A stretch of DNA of 64,000 nucleotides, from positions 70,344,948 through 70,408,947 of the forward strand of contig OY754464.1 of assembly GCA_963575645.1 (NCBI GenBank), written 5' to 3'. This stretch comes from Xanthostigma xanthostigma (taxonomy: Eukaryota; Arthropoda; Insecta; Raphidioptera; Raphidiidae). Positions within the stretch are counted from its first letter, which is position 1. Each line of letters begins with the position of its first letter. The notes beneath the pieces are model-generated. The model ran no database searches and was not told the origin of the DNA. It saw nothing but the letters and a program-made list of their open reading frames with translations. Below, in pieces: positions 19,286 through 29,556 of this stretch. The translations under genes were made by a program, and so were the position numbers.

Positions 19286-21160
19286 TTAATTTGTTTTTGA
19301 TAATGTTTTTTTCAATCCAGCATCTTTGATTATGCCATACAGAATTTCTGGTTCTTCAGCCTTTTTTTTCCTACAAGCTGGCGCCACATTATTACACTTT
19401 TCTTTACAATTTTTAACTGAAATTAATTTCATTTTCAGATCTTCTGCTATTACGATTTTATAACTCGTTTTATTTGCGGTCTGTTTTTTTTCATGTAAGG
19501 ATTTCTTCTTTATTACTTCCTTTGTTTTATCTTTGTTTAAACTATAATTTAACTTTTTAGCGGTCCATTTTATACTTTTATTTGATTTGACAACTTTTTT
19601 CATTCTCGAGTTTTTAACGATCTTTTCGACTTCACTTTCTTTGTTTTTTTTGACTGAACTAAACATTTTTTCCTTAGAAAGTTGATTTGATTTTTTTATT
19701 TTGATCTTCAATTTAGGCGATTCAGATTTTTCACATTCTTGGAGACCATAAAATGATTTTACATTTATTTTTTGTACTTTTAGAGATTTTTTCGCAGATT
19801 TCTTTTTAATAAATTTTTCACCAAGCATATTTTCTTTGTTATATGTTGAGCCTTTTTCAACACCGGATCTCGTTTTATAATATTTATTTCCTATTGAACG
19901 CGGATTATTATTGTAATCAGAAATGAATTCATTGTTAGCATTTATAAATATTTTTTTTTCTGGTGAAGTGTACGTTTTAAAAACTTTTTTGCAACTTTTT
20001 GCAGTGTACTTATATTTTTCATGATTTGAGAAACCATTGCCTATTGCATCTTTTATGCGCAATTTTTTCCCTGTATCATTTTTGGCTTGAAAATTATAAT
20101 TTGCTATGCTATCAACTATATTCTTCTGCATACTATCATGTAATACGTCGGATTTAATATTACAGTCATCTGTTTTTGATAAAGTGTTATCTGATTTTGA
20201 AATATAATATTTTAAATTCAAATAACAATTTCTAACTTTATTTAATTGTTCAATTCTTTCTTTGAGCACCAGCTTTTCGTTGTCTGACATTTCAGAAATG
20301 GGCTTGTACAACAAGTCTTCTTTATGGGAATCTTTTTCAATAAATATATTTTTATCATATAAATTATCACAGTTACTTTTTAGGGCTGTATTATCGATCG
20401 TTTCTTGTTTTTCATCGGAATGTTTATTAGTTTTTGTTATATTTTTTTTCATATTGCTTTTACGCAAAGGGGGAATTTTGGGTGATTCGAACTCAAAATA
20501 CACTGCATTTTTTATTTCATCAGAAATATTTCCATTTTCGTCTTTGCTAGGATTTGAATGAATTATATTTTGATTGTTATAATTCTGTTCACATAGTTTG
20601 TATTTTTGTTTTTCCATATTGGAATCGTTGCACATTTTACAAGTCTGACATTTTCTGATTCTTTTCTCTCTACATTCAATAATCGGAAGATGTAAACTTT
20701 TTGATTTAAAAAATGTGCAAGGATCAAGAGAAATGTTATTTCGCCATCTTTTCACATATTCTTCATATTCGTTGACACAACTTGCAAATTGTATAGTGTC
20801 TGTTCTTGGTTTGAATATCTTCGGATTTATTTTATCAAAAGAAAATGGTTTCTTTATTGGAAATTGTGGTAAACTTGTAATGAAAGAACCAAAGTCGGTT
20901 TCTCTTAAATAAGTTAGCAAGTCTTGGCAGTCAATTTTTAGTAAACAAAATGCTACCTGCACGTCTTTTAATAATGGCGATGATTTAATTGTAGTGAAAT
21001 CCGAACAGTTCTTTATTAAAGTACAAATTTTTGTCAAAAATCTTTCTAAAATATCTAATAGAACATCCAATGTATTTTTCATTACAGAGCTAAACCCAAT
21101 ATCTTTACACATTTGCGCAATGACAACTCTGAGTACATTTTGAGCATAAGCGGAAGACAT
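19286..21160 (-). CDS. TAF3-like histone-fold protein (TFIID-type), intronless
   Basis: The 624-residue frame opens with a bromodomain-associated (BTP) histone fold at about residues 4-75: YAQNVLRVVIAQMCKDIGF followed by a long helix with LDVLLDILERFL. This pattern is that of TFIID subunits TAF3/TAF8, and the following LPQFPIKK motif (about residue 104) fits the segment after the fold in TAF3. In the family the fold pairs with TAF10. The middle has a Cys cluster (CQTCKMC, about 170). The remainder is strongly Lys/Ser/Asn-rich and disordered-looking. TAF3 proteins normally end in a PHD finger; none is present here, and the gene lacks introns. It could be a diverged family member or a retrocopy kept open by selection. 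Start chosen at the first ATG, which precedes the fold directly. Confidence 0.6.
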   Translation of the reverse strand: MSSAYAQNVLRVVIAQMCKDIGFSSVMKNTLDVLLDILERFLTKICTLIKNCSDFTTIKSSPLLKDVQVAFCLLKIDCQDLLTYLRETDFGSFITSLPQFPIKKPFSFDKINPKIFKPRTDTIQFASCVNEYEEYVKRWRNNISLDPCTFFKSKSLHLPIIECREKRIRKCQTCKMCNDSNMEKQKYKLCEQNYNNQNIIHSNPSKDENGNISDEIKNAVYFEFESPKIPPLRKSNMKKNITKTNKHSDEKQETIDNTALKSNCDNLYDKNIFIEKDSHKEDLLYKPISEMSDNEKLVLKERIEQLNKVRNCYLNLKYYISKSDNTLSKTDDCNIKSDVLHDSMQKNIVDSIANYNFQAKNDTGKKLRIKDAIGNGFSNHEKYKYTAKSCKKVFKTYTSPEKKIFINANNEFISDYNNNPRSIGNKYYKTRSGVEKGSTYNKENMLGEKFIKKKSAKKSLKVQKINVKSFYGLQECEKSESPKLKIKIKKSNQLSKEKMFSSVKKNKESEVEKIVKNSRMKKVVKSNKSIKWTAKKLNYSLNKDKTKEVIKKKSLHEKKQTANKTSYKIVIAEDLKMKLISVKNCKEKCNNVAPACRKKKAEEPEILYGIIKDAGLKKTLSKTN

Positions 21161-21550
21161 TTTGAATATTTAAAAAATTTTTATTATAAATTAACTTTCG
21201 AAAAACACCACTTTTAACAATCACAAAATAAAAAAAAATCTGATAACTTAGCACTAGAATTTTGTTTTATATATAAAAAAAATTAATACATAAAAGAAAT
21301 TATTTCATCTGCTTGAAGCAATAAAAGTGTTTCAAAAATACACAATAGTATGAAAATAATAAGAACTTCTATTAACACATCATACATTTCTTTCAAAATA
21401 TATTAAACTTAGTTGTTGCTGGAAATGTCTATTGTCTTAATATAAATATAAAATATTGATAGGCATATATCACCAGCTCCAAAAAATAAAGGAGTATTGC
21501 AACAATTTCTTTTTTAATTTGCAAAACTTAAAACTTACGACAGCGTTCTT

Positions 21551-24488
21551 CTATCTAAAAATGCAGCGATCGGTAAATTTGTATGATTCGCTAACTGTGT
21601 AGGGCATAAGCACAGTTAATGCGATGTAAATAGCATATGGTATGGGTTTTGTGGAGCCGAACGGACACAGCCAAAGACCTCTTCTAGTTGCGTCTCGAAT
21701 ATGATGGCTGATGAAAGCGGTAAATATGATCCAAGCGCATTCGTGACTAAGTCTTGAAGAGTAAAAATAGCTGATAGACAACAACGTTAATGTAATAAGT
21801 AGTGGCACTGTGGTACAATGAAGCGGAGGACGATTTGGTAATGATGTAGCTGCCTAAAAAAAAAGAAGTTCTGAATTAAAATAAAAAGTTGTTTGTCTAT
21901 TAAAAATAACATGTTTACTGGAGTAGGATTTATACTATGTCGGTCAAAATAGCTTCGCAAGTCTCGTCAAGCAAGTTAACCATAATTATTTTGTTGCGAG
22001 TAATTTTTATATCTGTGATTATTTAATTAATATTTTGTTGTTTGATGATTTTTTTCATAATAATGCGTAAATTTTGTTTTCGTTTTAGTTTTTCTATAAT
22101 CTATAAATGTGTGTGATGTTGTTTTATTATAATACTAGCGGTTCGTCCCGGTTTCACCTGGGTACGATAGATATAATTCTGCAAAATGTATTTCGTTTGC
22201 GACTCGGCGTCTGAACTAATACCTTTGAGCAAATTCTATCAGATTTGCTTCTGAACTAATAGCTTTGTGCGAATTCTATCAGATGTCGCTGCTGGGTACT
22301 AAAACAGTTTTTTTTGTTTGCTTCTGAACTAATAGCTTTGAGTAAATTGTATCAGATGTCGTTACATGTTACTAAAGCAGTTCTTTTGAGAAAACACCGT
22401 AATTTTGTACCAAATTTTTAACAAAAACTATCTTATAGCGTAATTTGCACTAAGCAAGACACATTTATAAAATTTCATTAAATTCGGTTTAGTGGTTTCG
22501 GATATTAGCGCGGCCAAAATTGTAACACGAGAATTTTATATAGTGAAAACTATTTTTCTTGTTTCAGCCAATAACATACATTTTTAATTTATATACCAAA
22601 ATAAATGGCTCTTTATTGAAACATTTAAAATTATTCTGGAATTTACAAAAAAACTCTTATAGAGGGTTGTGCGCATACATTGTGACTCCGATTGTCGGTC
22701 AGGCAATTGGATTTCGATTTGATTTGTCTCAGTCGAGAACACATCTAGCGCAAAAATTGATTTTTGCTGTCACCTTTGAGACAATTTAACTGACTTATTG
22801 CTGAAGGCCATATTGTGACCATAGTAACAAAACATATCGACCAGACCCAACTAATAAGAAAAAGTCTGAGAAAGAGAGAGATATCTAAAATCCAATATAT
22901 TCCTACTATTTTAAATTTTGGATGATTACTACTATACTAACTCTCCATATCTAGGCCTCAATGATAAAAAGTGTTTTTAATTGTTTATAACAAATTTAAT
23001 TGTTGTTAAACAGTAACTTATTATTTATAGTACTTTTCTTTTTAAAAATTTCACGGGACAAGAGCGCGGGTAAAAGCTATAATACATAAAATTTAAAAAT
23101 TATATCCGCGGGCAGCGGTTAGATTCACTACATAAAAAAATATTTCAGAATGTTCCTTATTAAAACTCGATTAGTTGCTCACTTTGGGCTTCTCCCAGCA
23201 GTTCTGATGAAATCAAATTTCTACGCGAACATATTAAAATAACGGTCAGATTTCAGAATTGTTTCCTTGTAACAGAAACAGTAAAAAAAATAATAAAAGT
23301 GATGACATATTATGTTATCACTGAAAAGTTTGGATTAAAAAAAATTGGTTGTCTGTAAAGTCGGTTTACGGACGATAGTTTTACGTGATAACGTATTCCG
23401 TAATACATAACCTAAACCTCCCAAAATTTGGTTTCAATCCGCTTATCCTTGGTGTCGGAATGATAAGAAATGTCAAAAGTGACGTTTGCAACTTACAAAG
23501 TATTATGTTCTAATAATAATTAGTTATTCCAATAGTTAACTTAGAAGGCTTTGCAAATCACAAAATACTAATGTCAAAAAATAAACATTAGAAATGCAGC
23601 CGTTTTCATGTTAAGACAAGACATACGTTATTTTCTAATTTCCATGTACGGCAAACAAAGACAACCGACCGCGTCGCGCGCGCGCCATGCAATAGACAAC
23701 AATGCATTTATACAGCTATTTTTCTATATAAATTTGTATAAAAAAACTGTTTAGGCAAATTCTGTTATACGAAATCTATGTAAAATGTTCTCCTCTTTCG
23801 TTTAAGACTGGTTTCAAACCGATCTGATTTAAATTGAGCGAGAAATTAGCAAAAAGCACGCACAGGGTCAGGCGGAACGTTACGCGTTATGCGTTACACT
23901 TTTTCGTACATGCAGCCGGTGTTTTATCAATTTATAATATTGGTGATTCATCAATTTATAAGACGTTATCACGTCAAAAATAATAATTTTGTAAGTCGGT
24001 TGAGTAGGGATTGCTGACGGACTGTTAAAGAAAACATGATCTGTGGAGTAAAATTGCAATTTTTTCACCTGATTACAGTAAACATAATAAAAAGCACGTC
24101 TGTTTTAAATACGCTATGCACCTGTGGTCTTTTCAATATTAATAGCACAGCCTATTTTCTGTTAACAAATGGTAAAAAAAGTTAAGATAGGTAATACAGT
24201 TTGCACTAAACTTACTTCAAGTTTTGTAGATTTTGCCATAAAAAAATGATCCAGGTCGATTATAGATGCTATAAAACAGCACGAAAATATTTGAAATAAG
24301 TTCATAAAAATATTTCTGTGTTTTACATGAAATATAACTGAAAACCATATTAAGCCGCCAATAATCGAGTGAGTTGCGTTATCAAATATAGCCCGATACA
24401 GTTTGAGGTTAGAATGTTCAACAATTAAATCTCCTAAAACTGCAACAACACCTAACAATATTTGAAAGATAACATCGGTATAATCCAT
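21551..24488 (-). CDS. TMEM267: TMEM267 homologue, two exons
   Basis: Exon 1 (24488-24216, 91 codons) ends CTTGAA|GTAAGT; exon 2 (21853-21551) follows a poly-pyrimidine acceptor TTTTTTTTTAG and begins GCAGCTACATCA, phase 0. The joined product is 191 residues. Recognition rests on family blocks: DNATHSIIGGL and IIDLDHFFMA in exon 1, SLPNRPPLHCTT at the junction, and the SHHIRDATRRGLWLCPFG block in exon 2, all characteristic of TMEM267. Four to five hydrophobic segments indicate a multi-pass membrane protein; its biochemical role is not established. The intron (24215-21854, about 2.4 kb) holds an RTE/SINE-like repeat and Helentron-like copy 3. The start lies about 600 bp from the Sod1 start, head to head. 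Confidence 0.85.
22133..22544 (+). repeat. ACTAGCGG-type interspersed repeat, subfamily A
   Basis: It begins TACTAGCGGTTCGTCCCGG and ends with AGCGCGGCCAAAATTGTAAC then GAATTTTATATAG. Phrases such as CTGAACTAATAGCTTTGAG occur three times inside. The same family at 34193-35655 carries two later insertions, so this copy serves as the empty-site reference. It resembles the 3' parts of RTE-type LINEs or their SINEs, an assignment I make only tentatively. Confidence 0.55.
22545..23336. other. TMEM267 intron sequence, no further feature
   Basis: No coding exon or repeat border is recognised in this part of the TMEM267 intron. Confidence 0.35.
23337..23976 (-). mobile_element. Helentron-like element, copy 3 (long form)
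   Basis: Long-form copy of the family, lying inside the TMEM267 intron. Its interior (CCTCCCAAAATTTGG, GATAAGAAATGTCAAAAGTG, GTTTAGGCAAATTCTG) is nearly the same throughout as that of copy 7 at 62275-62948, so the two are recent relatives. Both ends are preserved (A run plus TTGGTTGTCTGTAAAG; GACGTTATCACGTCA). Confidence 0.7.
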
Positions 24489-25085
24489 AAAATAAAACTG
24501 AATACTGTCATATAAATTTTAAAAAATGTGACACTGTTTCTAAAATAATACAGGAGAGCTAATTTAACTAAAACTTGACAGAAGGTTGTAGGTCGTAGGA
24601 TTACCGACCAGTAAACATTTGACATTTAATTTTCTCATATTTTGTGTTTACTTTAGACTTTCATCTAATAGCGGATATTCTTACATTTAAATTTTGAATG
24701 ATTTTATTTTGGATTTTTAAGGGCGACTACAATTTTTTATTGTAAATACATAAAAATATATCAGAATATTATAATTTTTAGAGTTATATTTCTTTTTTTT
24801 AATCTACCCTGGTTATTTTCCTTTTGAGCATAATTTTACAGTCTCCAAGTTCGCTTTTGATTGTTGCTTTTAGAACACGCTGTACTAGGAAACTTCCAGA
24901 TCTCGTTTACGCAACAAAAATAAACGTGGACATTCTGTTGCTAAATTAACTTGGAAGACGACTGTCGGAGTGCGACCTTGATAACTTGTATAAATACAAC
25001 GCGTTTTTTTGAAGTGCTTATCATAATTCAGTAAAAAACTTTTTCTTGTTCATAAGCATTTTATAAAGATTTAATAGAAATAAAA
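24489..25085. promoter_or_regulatory. Divergent TMEM267/Sod1 promoter region
   Basis: About 600 bp separate the two start codons. A TATA-like box (TATAAATA, 24989-24996) lies about 95 bp before the Sod1 ATG, leaving room for a 5' UTR of about 60 nt. No TATA is obvious on the TMEM267 side. The region is free of recognisable transposons. Confidence 0.5.
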
Positions 25086-25852
25086 ATGTCTTCAGCTAAG
25101 GCAGTTGTTGTTGTAAAAGGTGACAATGTACAGGGTACTATTTGGTTTGACCAACCGGTAAGTGTTAATTTAATAATATTTTCTAAATGCCAGATCAATG
25201 AGCAAGTTTTATTTAGTTAATTAATAATGTTAAAATCAGAAAAAAAAATAGAAATATCTACTATAGAATTCCCTTTATGTACGTTGCCGTAATAATTTTG
25301 TTTTTACCCTTAGTAACAATTGGTTTATAATTATTGGTGAATATTTATCAACGTATTGATTATTAATATTCATGTATCTCCAAGCTGACTTGCAGTTTAT
25401 CCCGAGGTCACGATTTATCGCAAGTAAACAGAACTTGTACATCATGCTCATTTTAGGCTGCAGAAGGTCCAGTCACTGTAACAGGCGAGGTTTCCGGCTT
25501 AACGCCAGGTAAACATGGTTTCCATGTTCATGAATTTGGCGACAACACAAATGGATGCACTTCAGCTGGAGCTCATTACAATCCCCATAAGAAGAGTCAT
25601 GGTGGGCCGGATGCCGCTGAACGTCATGTCGGTGATCTCGGTAATATTGAGGCGGACAGCAATGGCGTAGGAAAAGTCAAACTTACTGACAAGCAGTTAT
25701 CTTTGATGGGACCATTGAGTATTATTGGAAGGACTTTGGTCGTACATGCTGATCCAGATGATCTTGGACTTGGGGGCCATGAATTGAGCTCGACAACTGG
25801 AAATGCAGGAGCTAGAGTTGCTTGCGGTGTAATTGGAATCGCAAAAATTTAA
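25086..25852 (+). CDS. Sod1: Cu/Zn superoxide dismutase, cytosolic, two exons
   Basis: The enzyme converts superoxide to oxygen and hydrogen peroxide in the cytosol. Exon 1 (25086-25157, 24 codons) ends at CAACCG|GTAAGT; exon 2 (25457-25852) follows TCATTTTAG, phase 0, giving 155 residues, the usual length. Visible signatures are GFHVHEFGD, with the two copper histidines, [22 protein letters not shown] with the last zinc ligands, [11 protein letters not shown], and the C-terminal [16 protein letters not shown] block. The cysteines in NGCTSAG and VACGV are those that form the intrasubunit disulfide. There is no signal peptide, so this is the intracellular form. All metal ligands are present, and the copy looks functional. 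Confidence 0.96.
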
Positions 25853-26229
25853 ACAATTCACTGTACAAAAATTAAACTGCAAAAAAGAATTTGATATGGT
25901 TCCATTAAAGCCAAAAACACATTCAATTGTGTATTCGAAGACATTTTGTTTTTTATAGCATCAATGTCAATTCCTGTTACAAATAATTAATTGCCATATA
26001 AAAATCAGACTATTTTTATTTTTTTGCTTACTTAGGTTTTGCAGTTTAATTTATTTTTTTTGTTTTGTATCCAATAATTCCATACTGTTATATTCTTTTG
26101 TTATTCTCGATTACATTTATTAGTTAGTGTACACTTGTTGAAAATAGTCTTGCAAGTCTTCATTTTATTTTATCGTTGTATTTTTTATAGTAAATATAAA
26201 GCAAGAATACAGACTATTTCCTTTATTAT
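25853..26229. other. Sod1 3' flank
   Basis: AT-rich sequence after the Sod1 stop; ATTAAA occurs at about 25871 and an AATATAAAG word near 26194, either of which could serve polyadenylation, but I cannot tell which. Confidence 0.4.
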
Positions 26230-26230
26230 T

Positions 26231-26576
26231 TACTAGCGGTCCCGTCCGGTTTCACCCCGGTGCAAAAGAACGAATGAGGGTGGGACATGAGTACGCATAT
26301 TCATCTTAGTTTCCCAAGATGAATGTTGTCTCCAAATTTCATGATTGGAGTTACCGTTTAAAAGTTTTTATCGAACGGACAAATTTTGAGTAACATTTTG
26401 CAACATTTTTCATTGATGCTCCGCTCCTATTGGTCAAAACTTGATATTATATAGCCTTCCTCGATAAATGGGCTATCTAACAAAAAAAATTTTTTTCAAT
26501 TCAAACCAGTCGTTCCTGAGATTCGCGCGTTCAACCCAACAAACAAACTCTTTAGCTTTATATGAATATTAGTATT
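26231..26576 (+). repeat. ACTAGCGG-type interspersed repeat, subfamily B
   Basis: The copy starts ACTAGCGGTCCCGTCCGG, carries CCCAAGATGAATGTTGTC and GCTCCGCTCCTATTGGTC, and ends TTTAGCTTTATATGAATATT. The same order of blocks occurs at 55156-55745 with an extra tRNA-like insert. The end phrase CAAACAAACTCTTTAGCTTTATA is typical of RTE-related repeats in insects (trimmed here). Confidence 0.6.
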
Positions 26577-26878
26577 GATTGCGACCAAATGCCTAAACTG
26601 ATTTTAACGAAATTTTAAAGGTAACCTTATACTAAAATGTTTTGGCGATTCAAACGTTTCCACTCATTGGCTAGAATTAGAGGTTCACAAATGCAGAAAA
26701 TGATAAGAAAACTAGTAAATAATTTTTCAGTTTTTAAAATCTCTCCTTACTTTGGCCTAAAACCAATTCAATTTATTACTTTTTAATAACAAATTTAAAA
26801 TCCAATTGACGGGAATGTCCTTATCGATACAAGTAAAATGTATGTCAAATTGTGAAAAATTGAAAACATTACCGGAGT

Positions 26879-27546
26879 ACGTACGTCAAGTTAGATTGCC
26901 CATGATAGAATTTTGAACTTTTTTTTATGCCAATCGTTAGTGCTGCTAAATCCCAAAATTATTTCGTTAGTGCTCAAAAAATGTTTTAGTAGTGGACATT
27001 TTTATGTGGGCAATCTAACTTGACGTCAAGTAAGATTGTCCACATAAAAATGGATTTTTGAATATTTTTTTATGCCAATCGTTAGTGCTGCTAAATCTCA
27101 AAATTATTTCGTTAGTGCTCAAAAAATGTTTTAGTAGTGGACATTTTTATGTGGGTAATCTAACTTGACGTCAAGTAAGATTGTCCACATAAAAATGGAT
27201 TTTTGAATATTTTTTTATGCCAATCGTTAGTGCTGTAAAACCCCAAAATTTCGTCGTTAGTGCTCAAAAAATGTCAAAGTTGTGGACATTTTTTGAGCAC
27301 TAACGAAATAGTTTTGGGATTTAGCAGCACTAACGAAGCACTAACGATTGGCATAAAAAAAATTCAAAAATCCATTTTTATGTGGGCAATCTAACTTGAC
27401 GTCAAGCTAGATTGCCCACATAAAAATGTCCACAACTTTGACATTTTTTGAGCACTAACGAAATAATTTTGGGATTTAGCAGCACTAACGATTGGCATAA
27501 AAAAAAATTCAAAATTCTGTCATGGGCAATCTAACTTGACGTACGT
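26879..27546. mobile_element. Compound fold-back element with 9-bp duplication
   Basis: The element starts ACGTACGTCAAGTTAG and ends with its exact complement, flanked by TACCGGAGT on both sides (26870-26878 and 27547-27555). Three internal CTTGACGTCAAG palindromes (27019, 27164, 27395) divide it into four units of about 146, 145, 231 and 146 bp. Units 1 and 2 run forward, unit 4 is the reverse complement of unit 1, and unit 3 is a head-to-head fusion pivoting near 27290. It is non-coding. A 9-bp duplication points to a Mutator/Foldback type. Confidence 0.85.
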
Positions 27547-27689
27547 TACCGGAGTGATATCTATATCAAAACTAACGGTATGTAACTAGGGAAGAACATC
27601 GAAACTCGATGTTATGATAACACCCATGTTTTACTTTTGGTGTCGATGTTTTCTCCATTCATGATTTACTACCGATTTTTGTGACATCG

Positions 27690-27836
27690 ATATGTTACGG
27701 TAAATGTAAACTCTTGGGAAATGTACACTTTTACCGGGAAATGTGTACATTAATTAATGTAGATATTGCGGCATATGTACACATTTTACGGTAAAAGTGT
27801 ACATTTTCCAAGAGTTTACATTTACCATAACAGATA
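27690..27836. repeat. Palindromic MITE-like sequence
   Basis: Arms of about 45 bp (TTACGGTAAATGTAAACTC and GTACACTTTTACCG facing their complements) enclose a centre of about 50 bp. Non-coding. Confidence 0.65.
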
Positions 27837-29556
27837 TATTACAACTAAAATGTCTTTGTGGCATCGATTTTTTTTCTAATAATATTGTTTCTCAAATTTT
27901 TCTCTTTATTATTTGCAAATGCTTTAATTCAAATACTTTTTAATTTTAAATATGAAAATAAATAACCAAAAAAGTAAAAAGGGGAAGATTAAATTTTCTA
28001 AAAAAAATCTCACTGTAGGCTTGTCCCTTCTTGTGAATCATAGAATTACATCGACACTATACAAACATCGATAAATGATTGAAGATTTGTTTGGTTGAGG
28101 AACCAGTTTGAAATAAGCTTTACCAGAGTATCGCTTGTAGCCACAAGCGATACTCTGGTAAAGCTTATTTCACACTTGTTCCTCAACCAAACAAATCTCC
28201 TTCAATACATATTTTTGGAACAAAACTTCTACTATCGATAAATGATGGTCTGCAATCGACCATTTCATGTTTTTGACATCAATGGTTAGTTGCGATATAT
28301 TATTAGATGTTAACATTGACGTTTTGCTTTTTTTTCGATGCTCATCTCTTTTTTGACATTGTGATATATCATTCAATGTTTTTCTTTTGATGCTCACCCC
28401 GATCTATAACTATACTCATTTTTGTGTTTTATTGAAAATATACAACAAAAAAGACTGCAAAAAATAAAACGGTTCAATGAAAACTTTAAAACTAAACATA
28501 TTTATAAATTGTGGTATTATTATTCTGCATGAGGGTTGCCTTCGGTGCTCCTGGACACTTCGAGTGCCCGATGGGTAAACCGACACTGGGTAACTTAGAG
28601 GGCCCTGTAAGAGCGTCGCGAATTATGAGTTGAATAAAAATTATTTATCGACATTCATTTGATTTAATAATTCAATACAACTAAATTTATATAAATATTT
28701 AAGAGTATGTAATAAAAATACACAAAAATTCAAGAAATTTTTGGTTAAAATACTAATTTGATTCATTGACACCGATAAATAATTATGTAAGTTTTACAAT
28801 TCAATATTTTATAAATAAAAGTTTTGGTTGTAATTAGGAAGTGCAAAAGATTATAAATATATAAAAAAATGCATTTCTTAAATTATCTATATCTGATATT
28901 GTCCTTTTTATGATTTTCTGAAAATCATTTAAAATTACAAGTATAAATGCTATTTTATTCAAATATATAGCTAAAACAACGATTTTAAAGAAAACATTAT
29001 TAGCGAAATAGGGATGCGTTTGAAAATTTAGGAACCAATATTCTTCATAAGTTCACAATTTTGCTTTTGTATTTTCAAATCAATCTTTGGTAATCTTATT
29101 GAGATTTCGTATCTCTTTGTCAGTAGGTACTTTCATAAATGAAAATGCAACACAAAAGATAATTCATTTAAATAGCATAAATAGTTACTAAATTAGTAAA
29201 AGCAGAAGAATTAAAATACATGTGTTCGATAAGCGCAACTTATCGAAGATATTCTAATTGCTTCTGATATACTGATAGCAATTTTTCTGTCACCCATTTT
29301 TTACTAAAATCACATACTTCCGAAAATGTATGCCAGTAGTGAAGGGCGCAAACTCACAAAATAATCATTCAATAAGTCTTCACTTTATTAGATTAATTTG
29401 GCGTAAACCTAGCTTGTTATTTAACAGGTTTTTTTTTACTTTGTACATCTTTAGAATCAATATTCCTCATACTAGATTATAATCCCTGCACCGTATTAGT
29501 GTTAAAAAAATAATCGTATATTTTACTACGAAAAAAATTGACTCACGATGCTTATT
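27837..29556. other. Intergenic; low-complexity, one GC-rich patch
   Basis: Apart from the hairpin at 28081-28202 and a GC-richer patch at 28533-28620, I see no supported gene. The words AACATCGA and its complement recur from 27595 to 28400, so this could be an old hAT-like element, but the ends (AGGGAAGAACATCGAAAC; GGGGTGAGCATCAAAAG inward) match only loosely. Confidence 0.35.
28081..28202. repeat. Near-perfect long hairpin
   Basis: Two arms of about 59 bp meet at 28140: TACCAGAGTATCGCTTGTAG is followed directly by its complement, with only a few mismatches and a short indel near the outer part (GATTTGTTTGGTTGAGGAAC). Non-coding; probably a MITE or a palindrome created by inverted duplication. 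Confidence 0.75.
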
